A DNA stretch of 64,000 nucleotides from Tunturiibacter gelidiferens (GCF_014201335.1 NZ_JACHEB010000010.1:124001-188000); one strand, 5' to 3'; counted from the stretch's first letter, positions 9,312 to 18,841 are shown. Numbers and translations are program-made. Notes: generated by a model from the letters alone, not told the origin.

Positions 9312-11825
9312 ATGTGCAGTCAGCCGAACGATGGCATGGTTCGGGTGCGGGGTGCGCGCGAGCATAACCTCAAGAATATCGACGTCGACATTCCCCGAGA
9401 CGCGCTTGTGGTGTTCACTGGTGTCTCCGGGTCTGGGAAGTCTTCGCTTGCATTTGGAACACTGTACGCCGAGGCTCAGCGACGTTATCTCGAGTCTGTA
9501 TCTCCATACGCGCGGCGTCTTTTTCATCAACTGACAGTTCCCGAGGTCGACTCTATCGACGGTCTGCCGCCAGCTGTGGCGTTGCAGCAGCAACGAGGAT
9601 CGCCCACTACTCGCTCGTCAGTAGGAAGCGTTACAACGCTTTCCAATCTTCTGCGTATGCTCTATTCCCGCGCGGGCGATTATCCCAAAGGACAACCTCT
9701 GCTTTATGCTGAATCGTTTTCTCAAAACACCGCGGAGGGAGCGTGTTCTAAGTGTCATGGCCTCGGGCGCATCTACGAGGTGACTGAGAAATCGATGGTG
9801 CCCGACGACTCATTGACGATACGTGAGCGCGCCGTAGCCGCGTGGCCGACGGCGTGGCAAGGGCAAAATCTGAGGGATATTCTCGTGACGCTGGGTTACA
9901 ACGTGGATAAACCCTGGCGCGACCTGTCGAAGAAGGATAGAAATTGGATTTTATTCACAGATGAGCAACCGACTGTTCCGGTGTATGCGGGTTTTACGCC
10001 CGCTGAAACGCGACAGGCGTTACGCCATAAATTGGAACCCAGCTACCAGGGAACGTTCACCGGCGCGAAGAAGTACGTGTTGCAGACCTTTGCGAACACG
10101 AATAGTCCCATGATGAAAAGGCGAGTGTCTCAGTTCATGTTGAGCACCGATTGTCCGGTATGTCAGGGCAAACGTCTTAAGCCGGAGTCGTTATCCGTGA
10201 GGTTCGCGGGCTACGATATAGCCGATATTTCCAACCTTCCGCTTAAACGACTGAAGACGCTTTTTGCTCCATATGCGGTGGACGGAAGTGGTCCAAGCAG
10301 GAAAGCATTGGGACATCCCGAAAAAATCATAGTGACGCAACTGATAGCGGCGGATCTCGTGGCGAGACTTTCAGTTTTGTTGGATCTTGGCCTTGGGTAC
10401 CTATCGCTCGAACGGAGCACGCCCACCTTATCCCCTGGCGAAATGCAGCGATTGAGGCTCGGCACTCAGTTGCACTCCAATCTTTTTGGCGTCGTCTATG
10501 TACTGGACGAGCCTTCCGCGGGGCTGCATCCCGCGGACACTGAGGCGCTACTAAAGGCTCTGGACTCGCTGAAACAGGCAGGGAACTCGCTATTCGTGGT
10601 TGAACATGAGCTGGACGTAATCCGGCGTGCAGACTGGCTGGTGGACGTGGGGCCGAGTGCTGGCGAAAAGGGCGGCCAAGTTCTGTATAGCGGCCCTCCC
10701 GTAGGGCTCCGCAGTGTAGAAGCATCACAAACACGACTCCATCTCTTTCGTGGGGGCCGAATGTCCAAGAAGATCCCACGGACTGCGAAAGGCTGGCTCA
10801 GGCTCCGCGATGTAACGCGCAACAACTTACGAGGACTTGATGTTTCATTTCCGCTTGGGGTGTTTACCTCGGTTACCGGCGTCTCGGGTTCCGGCAAGTC
10901 AAGTCTTGTAAGTCATGCGTTAGTCGAACTAGTTGCGGAAGGGTTGGGACAACCTATCACCGTTGAGGAACCTGTTGCGGACGATCTGGAGCAGACGACC
11001 ATCGTCACGACCGCAGGCGAGATCGTCAGTGGTATCGAGCATATTGGCCGCCTTGTTGTGGTCGATCAGAAGCCTATCGGACGCACCCCGCGCTCGAATA
11101 TGGCGACTTATACCGGCCTCTTTGATCATGTGAGAAAACTGTTCGCCGATACCAAGGGTGCCAAAGCTCGGCGCTATGATGTAGGGCGTTTTTCCTTCAA
11201 CGTTGCAAAGGGCCGATGTGAAACCTGCTTAGGCGAAGGCTCCGTGTGCGTAGAGCTGCTTTTCCTTCCCAGTGTCTACGCTCCCTGCCCGACGTGTCAC
11301 GGTAGCCGATTCAATACCAAAACCCTGGAAATCAAGTATCGTGGTAAAAGTGTCGCTGATGTTCTAGGAATGACTGTCGATGTGGCTGCGGAGTTCTTCG
11401 TGGAAGAACTACAAGTCTTCCGGTCCCTCAATGTTCTCCGGGAAGTCGGCCTTGGCTATCTTCGGTTGGGCCAACCGGCTACGGAACTTTCGGGAGGGGA
11501 AGCACAACGCATCAAGCTGGCGACTGAACTCCAACGTGTGCAGCGCGGTAACACCCTCTATATTCTTGACGAGCCGACTACCGGGCTTCACCCTTCTGAT
11601 GTGGAACGACTCATGAAACAACTGAATGGCTTGGTTGAGGCTGGGAATACGGTTATCGTGATCGAGCATGATATGCACGTAATTGCTGAGAGCGACTGGG
11701 TGATCGACATTGGTCCTGGGGCCGGTGACGAAGGTGGGCTTGTCGTTGCAGCCGGTCCGCCCGACGAGGTCGCCCAGGTTTCCAGGAGTAGAACAGCGCC
11801 TTATTTGGCGGCTGCGCTTTCTTGA
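9312..11825 (+). CDS. UvrA-like excinuclease ATPase paralogue (UvrA2 type)
   Basis: An 837-residue protein with the full UvrA core: Walker A GVSGSGKSS near residues 36-44 and again near 520, signature LSPGE then LSGGE, and Walker B V-L-D-E-P and I-L-D-E-P each followed by (S/T)-x-GLHP. CxxC zinc pairs are visible at CSKCHGLGR, CPVCQGKR, CETCLGEG and CPTCHG. It is about 100 residues shorter than housekeeping UvrA (~940), as in stand-alone UvrA2/DrrC-like paralogues that lack the UvrB-binding insertion and are linked to tolerance of DNA-binding drugs. No uvrB or uvrC is nearby. ATG 9312 is chosen because GGAGGAG lies 11 nt upstream; the ORF extends upstream to 9210 without support. Confidence 0.85.
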   Translation: MCSQPNDGMVRVRGAREHNLKNIDVDIPRDALVVFTGVSGSGKSSLAFGTLYAEAQRRYLESVSPYARRLFHQLTVPEVDSIDGLPPAVALQQQRGSPTTRSSVGSVTTLSNLLRMLYSRAGDYPKGQPLLYAESFSQNTAEGACSKCHGLGRIYEVTEKSMVPDDSLTIRERAVAAWPTAWQGQNLRDILVTLGYNVDKPWRDLSKKDRNWILFTDEQPTVPVYAGFTPAETRQALRHKLEPSYQGTFTGAKKYVLQTFANTNSPMMKRRVSQFMLSTDCPVCQGKRLKPESLSVRFAGYDIADISNLPLKRLKTLFAPYAVDGSGPSRKALGHPEKIIVTQLIAADLVARLSVLLDLGLGYLSLERSTPTLSPGEMQRLRLGTQLHSNLFGVVYVLDEPSAGLHPADTEALLKALDSLKQAGNSLFVVEHELDVIRRADWLVDVGPSAGEKGGQVLYSGPPVGLRSVEASQTRLHLFRGGRMSKKIPRTAKGWLRLRDVTRNNLRGLDVSFPLGVFTSVTGVSGSGKSSLVSHALVELVAEGLGQPITVEEPVADDLEQTTIVTTAGEIVSGIEHIGRLVVVDQKPIGRTPRSNMATYTGLFDHVRKLFADTKGAKARRYDVGRFSFNVAKGRCETCLGEGSVCVELLFLPSVYAPCPTCHGSRFNTKTLEIKYRGKSVADVLGMTVDVAAEFFVEELQVFRSLNVLREVGLGYLRLGQPATELSGGEAQRIKLATELQRVQRGNTLYILDEPTTGLHPSDVERLMKQLNGLVEAGNTVIVIEHDMHVIAESDWVIDIGPGAGDEGGLVVAAGPPDEVAQVSRSRTAPYLAAALS

Positions 11826-12318
11826 TGCGGGTCGCGAGCGTGCTTGCAGTCTGAAGCATAACCTACCGCGTCCTTGGCCTTGCGTGGACAAACTGTCAGC
11901 CCAAGGCCAAGAGACAGAAAGTCCGCGAAACCGATCTGATTTAGAGGAAGTCAGGTATACCGTATTGATCCAATGGGTCTCGGCGGTGGGCGCCAGGGAT
12001 GGGTGCAGCCTTACCAGGTGTACAGCGCATCCCTTTTCGGAGACTCAGCATCCCATCAATTCACGGCCTGAAAGCGACGATCTGGCGGAATTCACATAAA
12101 GGACCCGCCATATCGACCCACGACTCGGTCGAAAGCTTATTCTCTTGACCGCCGCTCCTTCTTCTCATCTCTCACCGAACATCTCAAAGTTCTCGACCTG
12201 AAGCCTCTCCGGGCACGCGGATCTGTCGGAGCCTCGAACTGGGAGCGGGTTTGGCGCAAATCAATAACACCTCACGTGTATCGAAGCTTTGAGTTTTATG
12301 AAGAGCAAAGGAAATTCC
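11826..12318. other. Intergenic region without supported genes
   Basis: Apart from the inverted repeat described separately, I see only short plus-strand frames (about 11970-12074 reads RQGWVQPYQVYSASLFGDSA then stop) that I cannot assign. It may contain the promoter for the dehydrogenase cassette. Confidence 0.3.
11873..11911 (+). terminator. Perfect 10-bp inverted repeat after the UvrA paralogue
   Basis: CTTGGCCTTG (11873-11882) is exactly complementary to CAAGGCCAAG (11902-11911) across a 19-nt loop, 48 bp after the stop codon. There is no T tract, so it could be a Rho-dependent stabilising hairpin or a protein site rather than a classical terminator. Confidence 0.4.
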
Positions 12319-13424
12319 ATGATTAAGTCCATTGGTTATACTGCCAAACACTCTTTCAACAGTCTCAAGCCACATGAGTTTGAGCGTGAAGATCCGAAAG
12401 AAAATGAAGTAGCGACCGACATTTTGTTCTGCGGCGTCTGCCATTCAGACATTCATCAAGTGAAGAACGATTGGTCGAATACTGTCTATCCTGTATGCCC
12501 GGGCACGAAGTGGTGGGCCGCGTGATGAGTGTTGGGGCTTCAGTAACGCGACACAAAATTGGGGATATGGTCGGTGTCGGTTGCATGATCGATAGTTGCC
12601 GCAATTGCGTACCGTGTCGGTCTGGTGAAGAAAACTATTGCGAAGGTCCGAACAGTTGGCTCGCGACCTATAACGGTCCCATGGTTCCTGCCAAAAAGTC
12701 TCCTGACAAGTCAAATCATTACGGAAAAGACAACACCTTCGGTGGTTATTCGACCTCATTAGTAGTGCCGGAGGATTTCGTATTGAAGATTCCCAGCAAC
12801 CTCAAGCCAGAGGTGGCGGCACCCATCCTGTGTGCCGGGGTTACCACCTATTCACCTTTGCGTCATTGGGGAGTGAAGAAGGGCGACAAGGTTGGAATTA
12901 TTGGTTTTGGTGGACTAGGCGACATTGCAGCGAAGCTTGCGATCACCATGGGTGCGCAAGTCGTCCTGTTCACCTCATCTGAGGAAAAAACCACCGAAGC
13001 TGCACGGCTGGGAGCTGCGGTCGTCCTCGATGAAGATCTGGAGGAGGAGGAAACTCTAAGAGCTCATAAGGCAAGTTTGGATTTTATGCTTTCTACTATC
13101 CCTGAAAAGACTGATCTCAATCCTTTCATCCCATTACTAAAAAGAAACGCTTCTCTCGTTGTAGTTGGGGCTCTCGAACCGCTTTCATCCATGAACAATA
13201 TGGAGATCGCCGGCCACCGCAGGTCGGTCGGCGGTTCTCTTATTGGCAGCATTGCTGAAACTCAGGAGGTCTTGGACCTCTGCGCCGAGCATAACGTCGG
13301 CCCTGCTATTCAAATCATCGACATGAAAGACATCAATGACGCCTACGACAAAGTGGAGAACAAAGAAGTCCGGTTCCGGTACGTAATAGATATCTCTTCG
13401 CTCAAAAACTCACTGGCGGTCTAG
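12319..13424 (+). pseudogene. NAD(P)-dependent zinc alcohol dehydrogenase, one frameshift
   Basis: Two overlapping frames make one YahK/cinnamyl-alcohol-dehydrogenase-like enzyme. Frame one (ATG 12319) gives MIKSIGYTAKHSFNSLKPHE and the catalytic zinc motif CGVCHSDIH up to VYPVCPG. A one-base deletion near 12495 shifts into GHEVVGRVMSVG, the structural-zinc cysteines (CRNCVPC), GFGGLGDIAAKLA for the dinucleotide, and a complete C-terminus. The expected text at the break is Y-P-x-V-P-G-H-E-V-V-G. If the base is restored the enzyme is about 368 residues and complete. It heads a rightward cassette with the SRPBCC, second dehydrogenase and SDR genes. Either recent inactivation or a sequencing error. 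Confidence 0.75.
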
Positions 13425-13470
13425 AGACCACCTCACCTCAAGCAAGAAGTAACGATCGAAAGGATCGCCC

Positions 13471-14121
13471 ATGTCAGTTCCACTAACGGAAAAGCCAAAC
13501 GCAGAGAATACACCAAAGTCGAGCAGCGCCGGTGTGATCATCAATGGCCACTACGCCCCGCCTCCTCAGGATAAGGATGGCAAGATCTGGATTCGAACAA
13601 GCGCCCTTATCCAGGGCTCGCCTCAGGAGCTATACGACATTTGGCGCAACGTGGAATTCATTCCGTCATGGCAAGAGGAGATCATCAGCGTCATCGCCAC
13701 TGGCGAAAAGACATCACATTGGGCCATGAAGTCCGGAGATAAGACGATCGAATGGGATTCCGAGGTGTTGGCAGACGAACCGGGTAAGCGAATCGCATGG
13801 CGCTCTATTGGGGGTGAGTCAGAGAACGCTGGAGAAGTGATTTTTGAACCAGCGCCCAGCGGCCGCGGCACCATCGCTACTGTCCTACAGGAGTTCAGGA
13901 TGGGAAAGCTCGCGAGCGCCTGGGAGACATTTGTTGGCCGCAATCCCAAGCAGGCCGTCATCGAGAACTTACGTCACTTTAAGGCGTTCGCCGAGACAGG
14001 CGAGATACCTCGAGCTCAGGGCTCGTCGCATGGTGATCGCGGAGTGATTGGTGGAATGAAGGAATCGGTCTATGGAGAAAAGATTCCTACTCCCCCAGGC
14101 CCCAATCAACCCGTGAGCTAA
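13471..14121 (+). CDS. SRPBCC-family (polyketide cyclase/dehydrase-like) protein
   Basis: A 216-residue soluble protein. Residues 50-185 have the START/SRPBCC look: IQGSPQELYDIWRNVEFIPS (first helix after strand one), KTIEWDSEVLADEPGKRIAW and LRHFKAFAETGE at the C-terminal helix. A disordered 45-residue N-terminal stretch precedes it. It lies between two zinc dehydrogenases, an arrangement that also occurs with the SDR gene downstream. The role is unknown; a lipid or hydrophobic-ligand binding or membrane-stress function is an inference. The start ATG has GGATCGCCC upstream. Confidence 0.8.
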   Translation: MSVPLTEKPNAENTPKSSSAGVIINGHYAPPPQDKDGKIWIRTSALIQGSPQELYDIWRNVEFIPSWQEEIISVIATGEKTSHWAMKSGDKTIEWDSEVLADEPGKRIAWRSIGGESENAGEVIFEPAPSGRGTIATVLQEFRMGKLASAWETFVGRNPKQAVIENLRHFKAFAETGEIPRAQGSSHGDRGVIGGMKESVYGEKIPTPPGPNQPVS

Positions 14122-14176
14122 AAGCCTTCAGAAGTGAAACAGCGATATCCGCTAGGCGGAAAGAATGGAGTACGAA

Positions 14177-15406
14177 ATGAAAGCAGTTTGCTGGATGGGA
14201 AAGAGTAAGGTCGAGACGTTGAGTGTGCCAGACCCAACGCTGTTGAACCCTCACGATGCAATTATCAAGGTCACCAAAACGGCCATATGCGGATCTGATC
14301 TTCATCTTTACGATGGCTTCATTCCGACCATGGAGTCAGGAGACATCCTTGGACATGAGTTTATGGGGATTGTCGAGGAAGTAGGGAAGGACGTCACCAA
14401 TCTCAAAAGGGGAGACCGGGTAGTGGTTCCTTTTACGATTGCCTGCGGAAACTGTGCTTTTTGTAAAAAGCAAGTTTGGGCTGCTTGCGATAACACAAAT
14501 GCAAATGCGCATCTGATGGAGGCAGCTTACGGATACTCTGGCTCGGGTCTGTTTGGCTATTCACATATGATGGGGGGTTATGCTGGCGGACAGGCTCAAT
14601 ATGTGCGGGTGCCTTTTGCTAATGTTGGACCTTTGAGGATCGAAAGCGATCTGCCGGACGAGAAGGTGCTCTTTCTCTCCGATATCTTCCCAACTGGTTA
14701 CATGGCTGCTGAAAATGCCCAGATTCAACCGGGAGACACAGTTGCGGTCTGGGGATGTGGACCGGTCGGTCAGTTTGCGATTGCGAGTGCCTTCATGCTT
14801 GGAGCTGCTCGAGTTATTGCGATCGATAGACTCCCAGAGCGGCTGGAGATGGCTCGATCGATTGGTGCTATCACAGTGGACTACTCAGAGCAGGATGTGG
14901 ACGTTCTCACCGCTCTAAAGGATTTGACGGCGGGAACCGGACCTGACTCATGTATCGACGCGGTAGGTCTCGAAGCGCACTCAGCTGAGCTTCAGGGAGT
15001 CTACGACGCGGTAAAGACGACCCTCATGATGGAGACAGATAGGCCGATTGTGCTCCGTCAAGCGATCCAGGCAGTCCGTAAGGGCGGAACGCTGTCGGTT
15101 CCCGGTGTTTACGGAGGTTTGCTCGACAAGGTCCCTTTCGGTGCGGCGTTTGGCAAAGGCATCACTATGAAGATGGGCCAAACCAATATGCACAAGTATA
15201 TGAAACCTCTGCTCGAACGGATCGAGCAAGGCCAGATTGACCCCAGCTACATCATCTCTCATCGGATCACGCTCGAACAGGCTCCAGAGATGTACAAGAT
15301 CTGGCGCGACAAGAAAGATAATGTCACCAAAATTGTGATTGATCCGTGGGCATCAGCTTTTAATCAAGAGCAACTTCCAACCGAACCGGAGGATCGAAGC
15401 GCATGA
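14177..15406 (+). CDS. Zinc-dependent alcohol dehydrogenase (formaldehyde-dehydrogenase-like)
   Basis: A 409-residue MDR enzyme of the glutathione-independent formaldehyde dehydrogenase-like group. Catalytic zinc ligands appear in AICGSDLHLY and GHEFMG; the structural-zinc loop CGNCAFCKKQVWAACDNTN is partly conserved; the Rossmann motif is WGCGPVGQFA. The start MKAVCW matches the family and has GGAG nearby; ATG 14165 is an alternative four codons upstream. Its stop overlaps the ATG of the next SDR by four bases, so the two are translationally coupled. Confidence 0.88.
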   Translation: MKAVCWMGKSKVETLSVPDPTLLNPHDAIIKVTKTAICGSDLHLYDGFIPTMESGDILGHEFMGIVEEVGKDVTNLKRGDRVVVPFTIACGNCAFCKKQVWAACDNTNANAHLMEAAYGYSGSGLFGYSHMMGGYAGGQAQYVRVPFANVGPLRIESDLPDEKVLFLSDIFPTGYMAAENAQIQPGDTVAVWGCGPVGQFAIASAFMLGAARVIAIDRLPERLEMARSIGAITVDYSEQDVDVLTALKDLTAGTGPDSCIDAVGLEAHSAELQGVYDAVKTTLMMETDRPIVLRQAIQAVRKGGTLSVPGVYGGLLDKVPFGAAFGKGITMKMGQTNMHKYMKPLLERIEQGQIDPSYIISHRITLEQAPEMYKIWRDKKDNVTKIVIDPWASAFNQEQLPTEPEDRSA

Positions 15407-16401
15407 AAATCTCACTAAAGCCACTTTCGCAGCAGACTATCGTCATCACCGGCGCTACCAACGGTATTGGACTCGCTACAGCACAGGCGGCCGCAAAACG
15501 TGGCGCCAACCTTGTATTAGCAGCGAGAAACGAAGAGGTACTCGCCAAAACGGTTCGAGAACTGGAAGAGTCCGGGGTGAGGGCTCTCTATGTTGTAACC
15601 GATGTCGGTAGACGCGAGGACGTTGAACGGCTGGCACAGTCGGCGATCGAGCATTTCGGAGGGTTCGACACCTGGGTCAATAACGCCGGGCAGGGCCTGT
15701 GGGGCCGGCTTGAGGAAGTGACTGATGAAGACCATCGCAGGCTGTTCGATATCAATTTCTGGGGCGTCGTATACGGTTCTACAACTGCACTACGACACCT
15801 GAAAAAACAGGGCGGGGCACTGATCAATCTCGGAAGCGTAGCCTCAGATTTCGCTTTTCCGATCCAAGGAATGTACTCGACCACCAAACATGCAATCAAG
15901 GGCTTTACTGACGCACTGCGACGCGAACTGAATGATGAGGGAGCGCCCGTCTCAGTGACGCTGATTCAACCAGCGGCGATCGGAACCCCATTTGCCCTGC
16001 ATGCGAAGAATTACACAGAGAATGAAGCCAACCTGCCGCAACCAATCTACGCTCCCGAGGACGTGGCACGAACCATCCTGCTTGCAGCAGAGCAACCGCG
16101 ACGCGCATTGCATATCGGTGGTGCTGGCAAGCTCATGGGCATCTTTAGTCGTCTGACGCCGGGACTCGTCGACACAACCTCCAGCTTCATGATCAAGTCG
16201 CAACTTAAACCCGAGCCCAAGCGACATCGCCAAGATAGTCTCTGGCAGGCGGGCCAGGACGGACAGGTGCGGGGCGATCAAAGCTTCATCCGTCGTAGCG
16301 GATATACCGCAGCTATCGTAAATCCGCTCGCCTCGCTCCTCGTTGTCGGAGCCGTGGGAGTGGGCATTGGGTTCGCCGTCTGGAACAAACTCAAAGATTA
16401 G
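15403..16401 (+). CDS. SDR oxidoreductase with C-terminal membrane anchor
   Basis: A 332-residue protein. TGATNGIG near residue 17, VVTDVGRREDV, NNAG near 94 and YSTTK near 160 mark an active classical SDR. Beyond the catalytic domain there is an extension with a basic linker (KPEPKRHRQDS) and a C-terminal hydrophobic helix (AAIVNPLASLLVVGAVGVGI), so the enzyme is probably tethered to the membrane. It shares an ATGA overlap with the preceding dehydrogenase. A redox pair acting on the same aldehyde or alcohol is plausible but unproven. Confidence 0.85.
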   Translation: MKISLKPLSQQTIVITGATNGIGLATAQAAAKRGANLVLAARNEEVLAKTVRELEESGVRALYVVTDVGRREDVERLAQSAIEHFGGFDTWVNNAGQGLWGRLEEVTDEDHRRLFDINFWGVVYGSTTALRHLKKQGGALINLGSVASDFAFPIQGMYSTTKHAIKGFTDALRRELNDEGAPVSVTLIQPAAIGTPFALHAKNYTENEANLPQPIYAPEDVARTILLAAEQPRRALHIGGAGKLMGIFSRLTPGLVDTTSSFMIKSQLKPEPKRHRQDSLWQAGQDGQVRGDQSFIRRSGYTAAIVNPLASLLVVGAVGVGIGFAVWNKLKD

Positions 16402-16489
16402 TCCGAGCGCGTAGGCAAAGCGCAACGAGGATTCGACAAAAATGAACACAACCCGAGACATTAAAACGCAGTCTTTGCGGCTGGCGTAC

Positions 16490-16644
16490 GAATACAGCGG
16501 TTCTTGAAACGACCGAAGGAGCGGAACAACACTTCACCGGTGGCTACCGACGTGGATTGTTTCGAGGAGTTGGGCACTTCCCTCAACGAGAGGAGCCCGA
16601 CGCGACCGCAGAAGCCATTTTGGAACACATCTCTCGATACGAGT
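16490..16644 (+). pseudogene. C-terminal fragment of an alpha/beta hydrolase
   Basis: This unannotated stretch translates as TAVLETTEGAEQHFTGGYRR followed by GLFRGVGHFPQREEPDATAE and ILEHISRYE before TGA. The GVGHFPQREEP segment is the catalytic-histidine loop of epoxide-hydrolase-like alpha/beta hydrolases and the following helix is their normal end. Only the last ~50 residues remain, without nucleophile or acid. Confidence 0.55.
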
Positions 16645-16676
16645 GAACAAACCGATCATTACTAACTGGAGGCTAC

Positions 16677-17519
16677 ATGGACGGAGTCGCGGTTTCTGAA
16701 GAGCAAATCACACCTATTGACAGTATCGCCGAGGGTGTTCGCGGGCTACGCATCGCTTTTGTGAATGTCTTCGCAGTGACCCATCCTGATGGGAGCTGGA
16801 GCCTAATTGATGCAGCGCTGCCTCTCAGCGCCTCGCACATTCGAAGCTGGGCAGAAGCGCACTTTGCCACTCCACCCAATGCTCTCATCCTTACTCACGG
16901 CCACTTCGATCATGTGAGTGCAGCGAAAGAACTGGCGGAGGGTTGGGATATCCCGATTTTCGCTCATTCCTTGGAATACCCATATCTCACGGGAAAAGAG
17001 GAATATCCGAAACCCAATGTTGGAGCCGGCGGCGGAATGATGACCCTTTTATCGCCGTTGTATCCGAGAAGACCAATCGATATTGGAAGCCGATTGAGAG
17101 CACTCGTTGAGAGAACTGAAGCTAGCAGCGAAACAGGTCTAGCTAAGCTCCAGGAGCTGCCTGAGCTTCCAGGATGGCAGATTTTCCACACGCCAGGCCA
17201 TACTCCTGGCCACGTTTCTTTCTTTCGTCCTTCAGATCGCACCCTATTGGTAGGAGACGCCTTCTGCACCACTAAACCCGAATCGTTCTTCGAAGCCGCA
17301 GTTGTTCAACATGCGGAGTTACACGGCCCGCCTTCTTATTTCACTTCTGATTGGGACGCGGCGCGCAACTCGGTCAAACTACTAGCAGCTCTGGAACCCA
17401 CCGTATTGGCACCTGGCCACGGAAAGCCTCTCTCGGGTTCCAACGTCCCATCTGCCTTACGTCAACTATCAACTGACTTTGACAAAATCGCGGTGCCTGC
17501 AAATGAGCGTCCGAAATAA
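16677..17519 (+). CDS. MBL-fold metallo-hydrolase
   Basis: A 280-residue metallo-beta-lactamase-fold enzyme with the metal motif THGHFDH near residues 73-79, a second histidine in TPGHTPGH near 180, the bridging aspartate in LLVGDAF and a last histidine in APGHG. It is a soluble general hydrolase; substrate unknown. A perfect GGAGG precedes the ATG. It may be the last gene of the dehydrogenase cassette although 275 bp, including a hydrolase remnant, separate it from the SDR. Confidence 0.87.
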   Translation: MDGVAVSEEQITPIDSIAEGVRGLRIAFVNVFAVTHPDGSWSLIDAALPLSASHIRSWAEAHFATPPNALILTHGHFDHVSAAKELAEGWDIPIFAHSLEYPYLTGKEEYPKPNVGAGGGMMTLLSPLYPRRPIDIGSRLRALVERTEASSETGLAKLQELPELPGWQIFHTPGHTPGHVSFFRPSDRTLLVGDAFCTTKPESFFEAAVVQHAELHGPPSYFTSDWDAARNSVKLLAALEPTVLAPGHGKPLSGSNVPSALRQLSTDFDKIAVPANERPK

Positions 17520-17767
17520 CAACCCATTCCAAACAGGGCTGCTACGTATTTGCTTAGCCGACGACGAAATCGAGATCCCAAAATACTTACCGTAGTATTC
17601 AAACGAATCTACTGATGCTGTTCCTTACGCCGACTCGCAGATAGCGCTCGAGGTACGAGGAGGATTGTATTTTCAGAAGCCGCTATGTGAAAAGAATTCA
17701 GTTGAGGCTCAGAAACAGTTGAGAGCTACTGTCGGCTAAATACGATATATCGTTACGACTGTAACTG
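17520..17767. other. Intergenic region, nothing recognised
   Basis: AT-richer than its surroundings and without a plausible ORF; it separates convergent genes. Confidence 0.3.
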
Positions 17768-18070
17768 TCATTCACGATCGCTGTCGTCGCAAAAGCGAAG
17801 CGTGCTGAGAGCGATTTGGTTTATTACCTCAAGCTGCTCTTGCGCCATTGTTAGGTAAGTAACCCGCGAAGAGGATTCTCTTGTATCTTGGAGTGCTAAA
17901 AAATTTAAATTGTTGACTATTTCTAGAGGAATGATGAGTTCTCTCATTACTGCTCGGGCATAGGCGCAGACTTCCGGTCGGGAATTGCTTTTTGAAACAG
18001 CAGTTTCCAATTCCTGCAAGCGCGTAGCTAAATTTTTCGAGTGAATGAATCGTCTCCTGTCCTCATGCAT
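17768..18070 (-). CDS. Orphan HisKA-like helical hairpin lacking the histidine
   Basis: A 100-residue helical protein. Its middle (ARAVMRELIIPLEIVNNLNF) and following AQEQLEVINQIALSTLRF resemble the dimerisation/phospho-acceptor hairpin of kinases in this same window (IAHEINNPLESVINLLYL ... AEEELGRVAHIAKQTLGY). The HE of the H-box is replaced by RE, so the phosphorylatable histidine is missing, and no ATPase domain follows. If expressed it could only bind or block kinases or receivers. The start has no strong ribosome site. Resemblance is by eye only. Confidence 0.5.
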   Translation of the reverse strand: MHEDRRRFIHSKNLATRLQELETAVSKSNSRPEVCAYARAVMRELIIPLEIVNNLNFLALQDTRESSSRVTYLTMAQEQLEVINQIALSTLRFCDDSDRE

Positions 18071-18466
18071 CCATTGAGCATCTATTGAGTCCGAAACGTT
18101 CGACGAACTGTTTCGATTTGATGTTGAGACGACCCACAGAGTTAGCTCAAGGTAAGCGATCGAATGTGTCCGCCGGCGGGTTTTTCGTCGAGCATCTCGA
18201 ACACTTTTTTGCGTCGCTCGGCCAATGGTTACGCGTTCGCGCTGGAAACCGCCTGGTTGTACGATGGAGCGCAGGTGTCGTACTCACGTGCCCGCTACCT
18301 AACGACGTAATAGAAAAACTACCACTAAATGATGGGGACCAACCCAAGGCCGCCTGGCCAGATGAAGGCGCTCCCGTTGCTTAATACACCTGCAACGAGA
18401 CACCCCGTCAGTGTGGTCGTAAGAAGGAAGCAGGAAGCTAGAATCGAAACGATCGTAATGCGCGCA
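18071..18466. other. Region with one doubtful plus-strand ORF
   Basis: The plus strand is open at 18085-18384 (TTG start, first ATG 18121), giving up to 99 residues with SNVSAGGFFVEHLEHFFASL near the middle. There is no ribosome site or recognisable motif, so I do not call it a gene. Confidence 0.25.
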
Positions 18467-18841
18467 TTAGCCATTTCCTTTAGCGATTAGAGTAATGCGT
18501 GTCAATCTATCTACTGTTGAGACGAATTTTGCTGGCCCGTCTAACGCATCCAGCACTTCAGTCTGCACGTGGTCGTGACATCCGCGCATGCCGGCGGTGA
18601 GCGCAAGGGTTTTTAGCCCGTGCGGACGATTGGCGGCGGCAAGAACCCGCCGACATTCCTCCGCCGACAGAGTGTGACAGAGGATCAGAAGCCGAATGCT
18701 CTCTGCGTCTAAGATCCGAACGACTTCGGGGTATTCTCCTGTCGTGCGCACTTGGTATCCTGCAGCTTCCAGCAGCCATCTCCTGGTCTCAAGCAAGTGC
18801 GCATCTTGCCCGAACACGAGTACGGAGATAGGAGAGACCAT
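18467..18841 (-). CDS. Receiver-like protein with Cys in place of the phospho-Asp
   Basis: A 124-residue stand-alone CheY-like fold: VLVFGQDAHLLETRRWLLEA is the first strand and helix, RLLILCHTLSAEE is strand three, and KTLALTAG strand four. In a normal receiver the residue after the third hydrophobic strand (L-I-L-D) is the phosphorylated aspartate; here it is cysteine, and the DD acid pair of strand one is GQD. It is therefore a pseudo-receiver. ATG 18841 is preceded by GGAG; the ORF extends upstream to 19210 with non-native sequence antisense to the Crp/Fnr gene. Confidence 0.7.
   Translation of the reverse strand: MVSPISVLVFGQDAHLLETRRWLLEAAGYQVRTTGEYPEVVRILDAESIRLLILCHTLSAEECRRVLAAANRPHGLKTLALTAGMRGCHDHVQTEVLDALDGPAKFVSTVDRLTRITLIAKGNG

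Noticed and set aside
11710..12099. Plus ORF after the UvrA paralogue
   Set aside because: First half overlaps uvrA in another frame; no start or motif.
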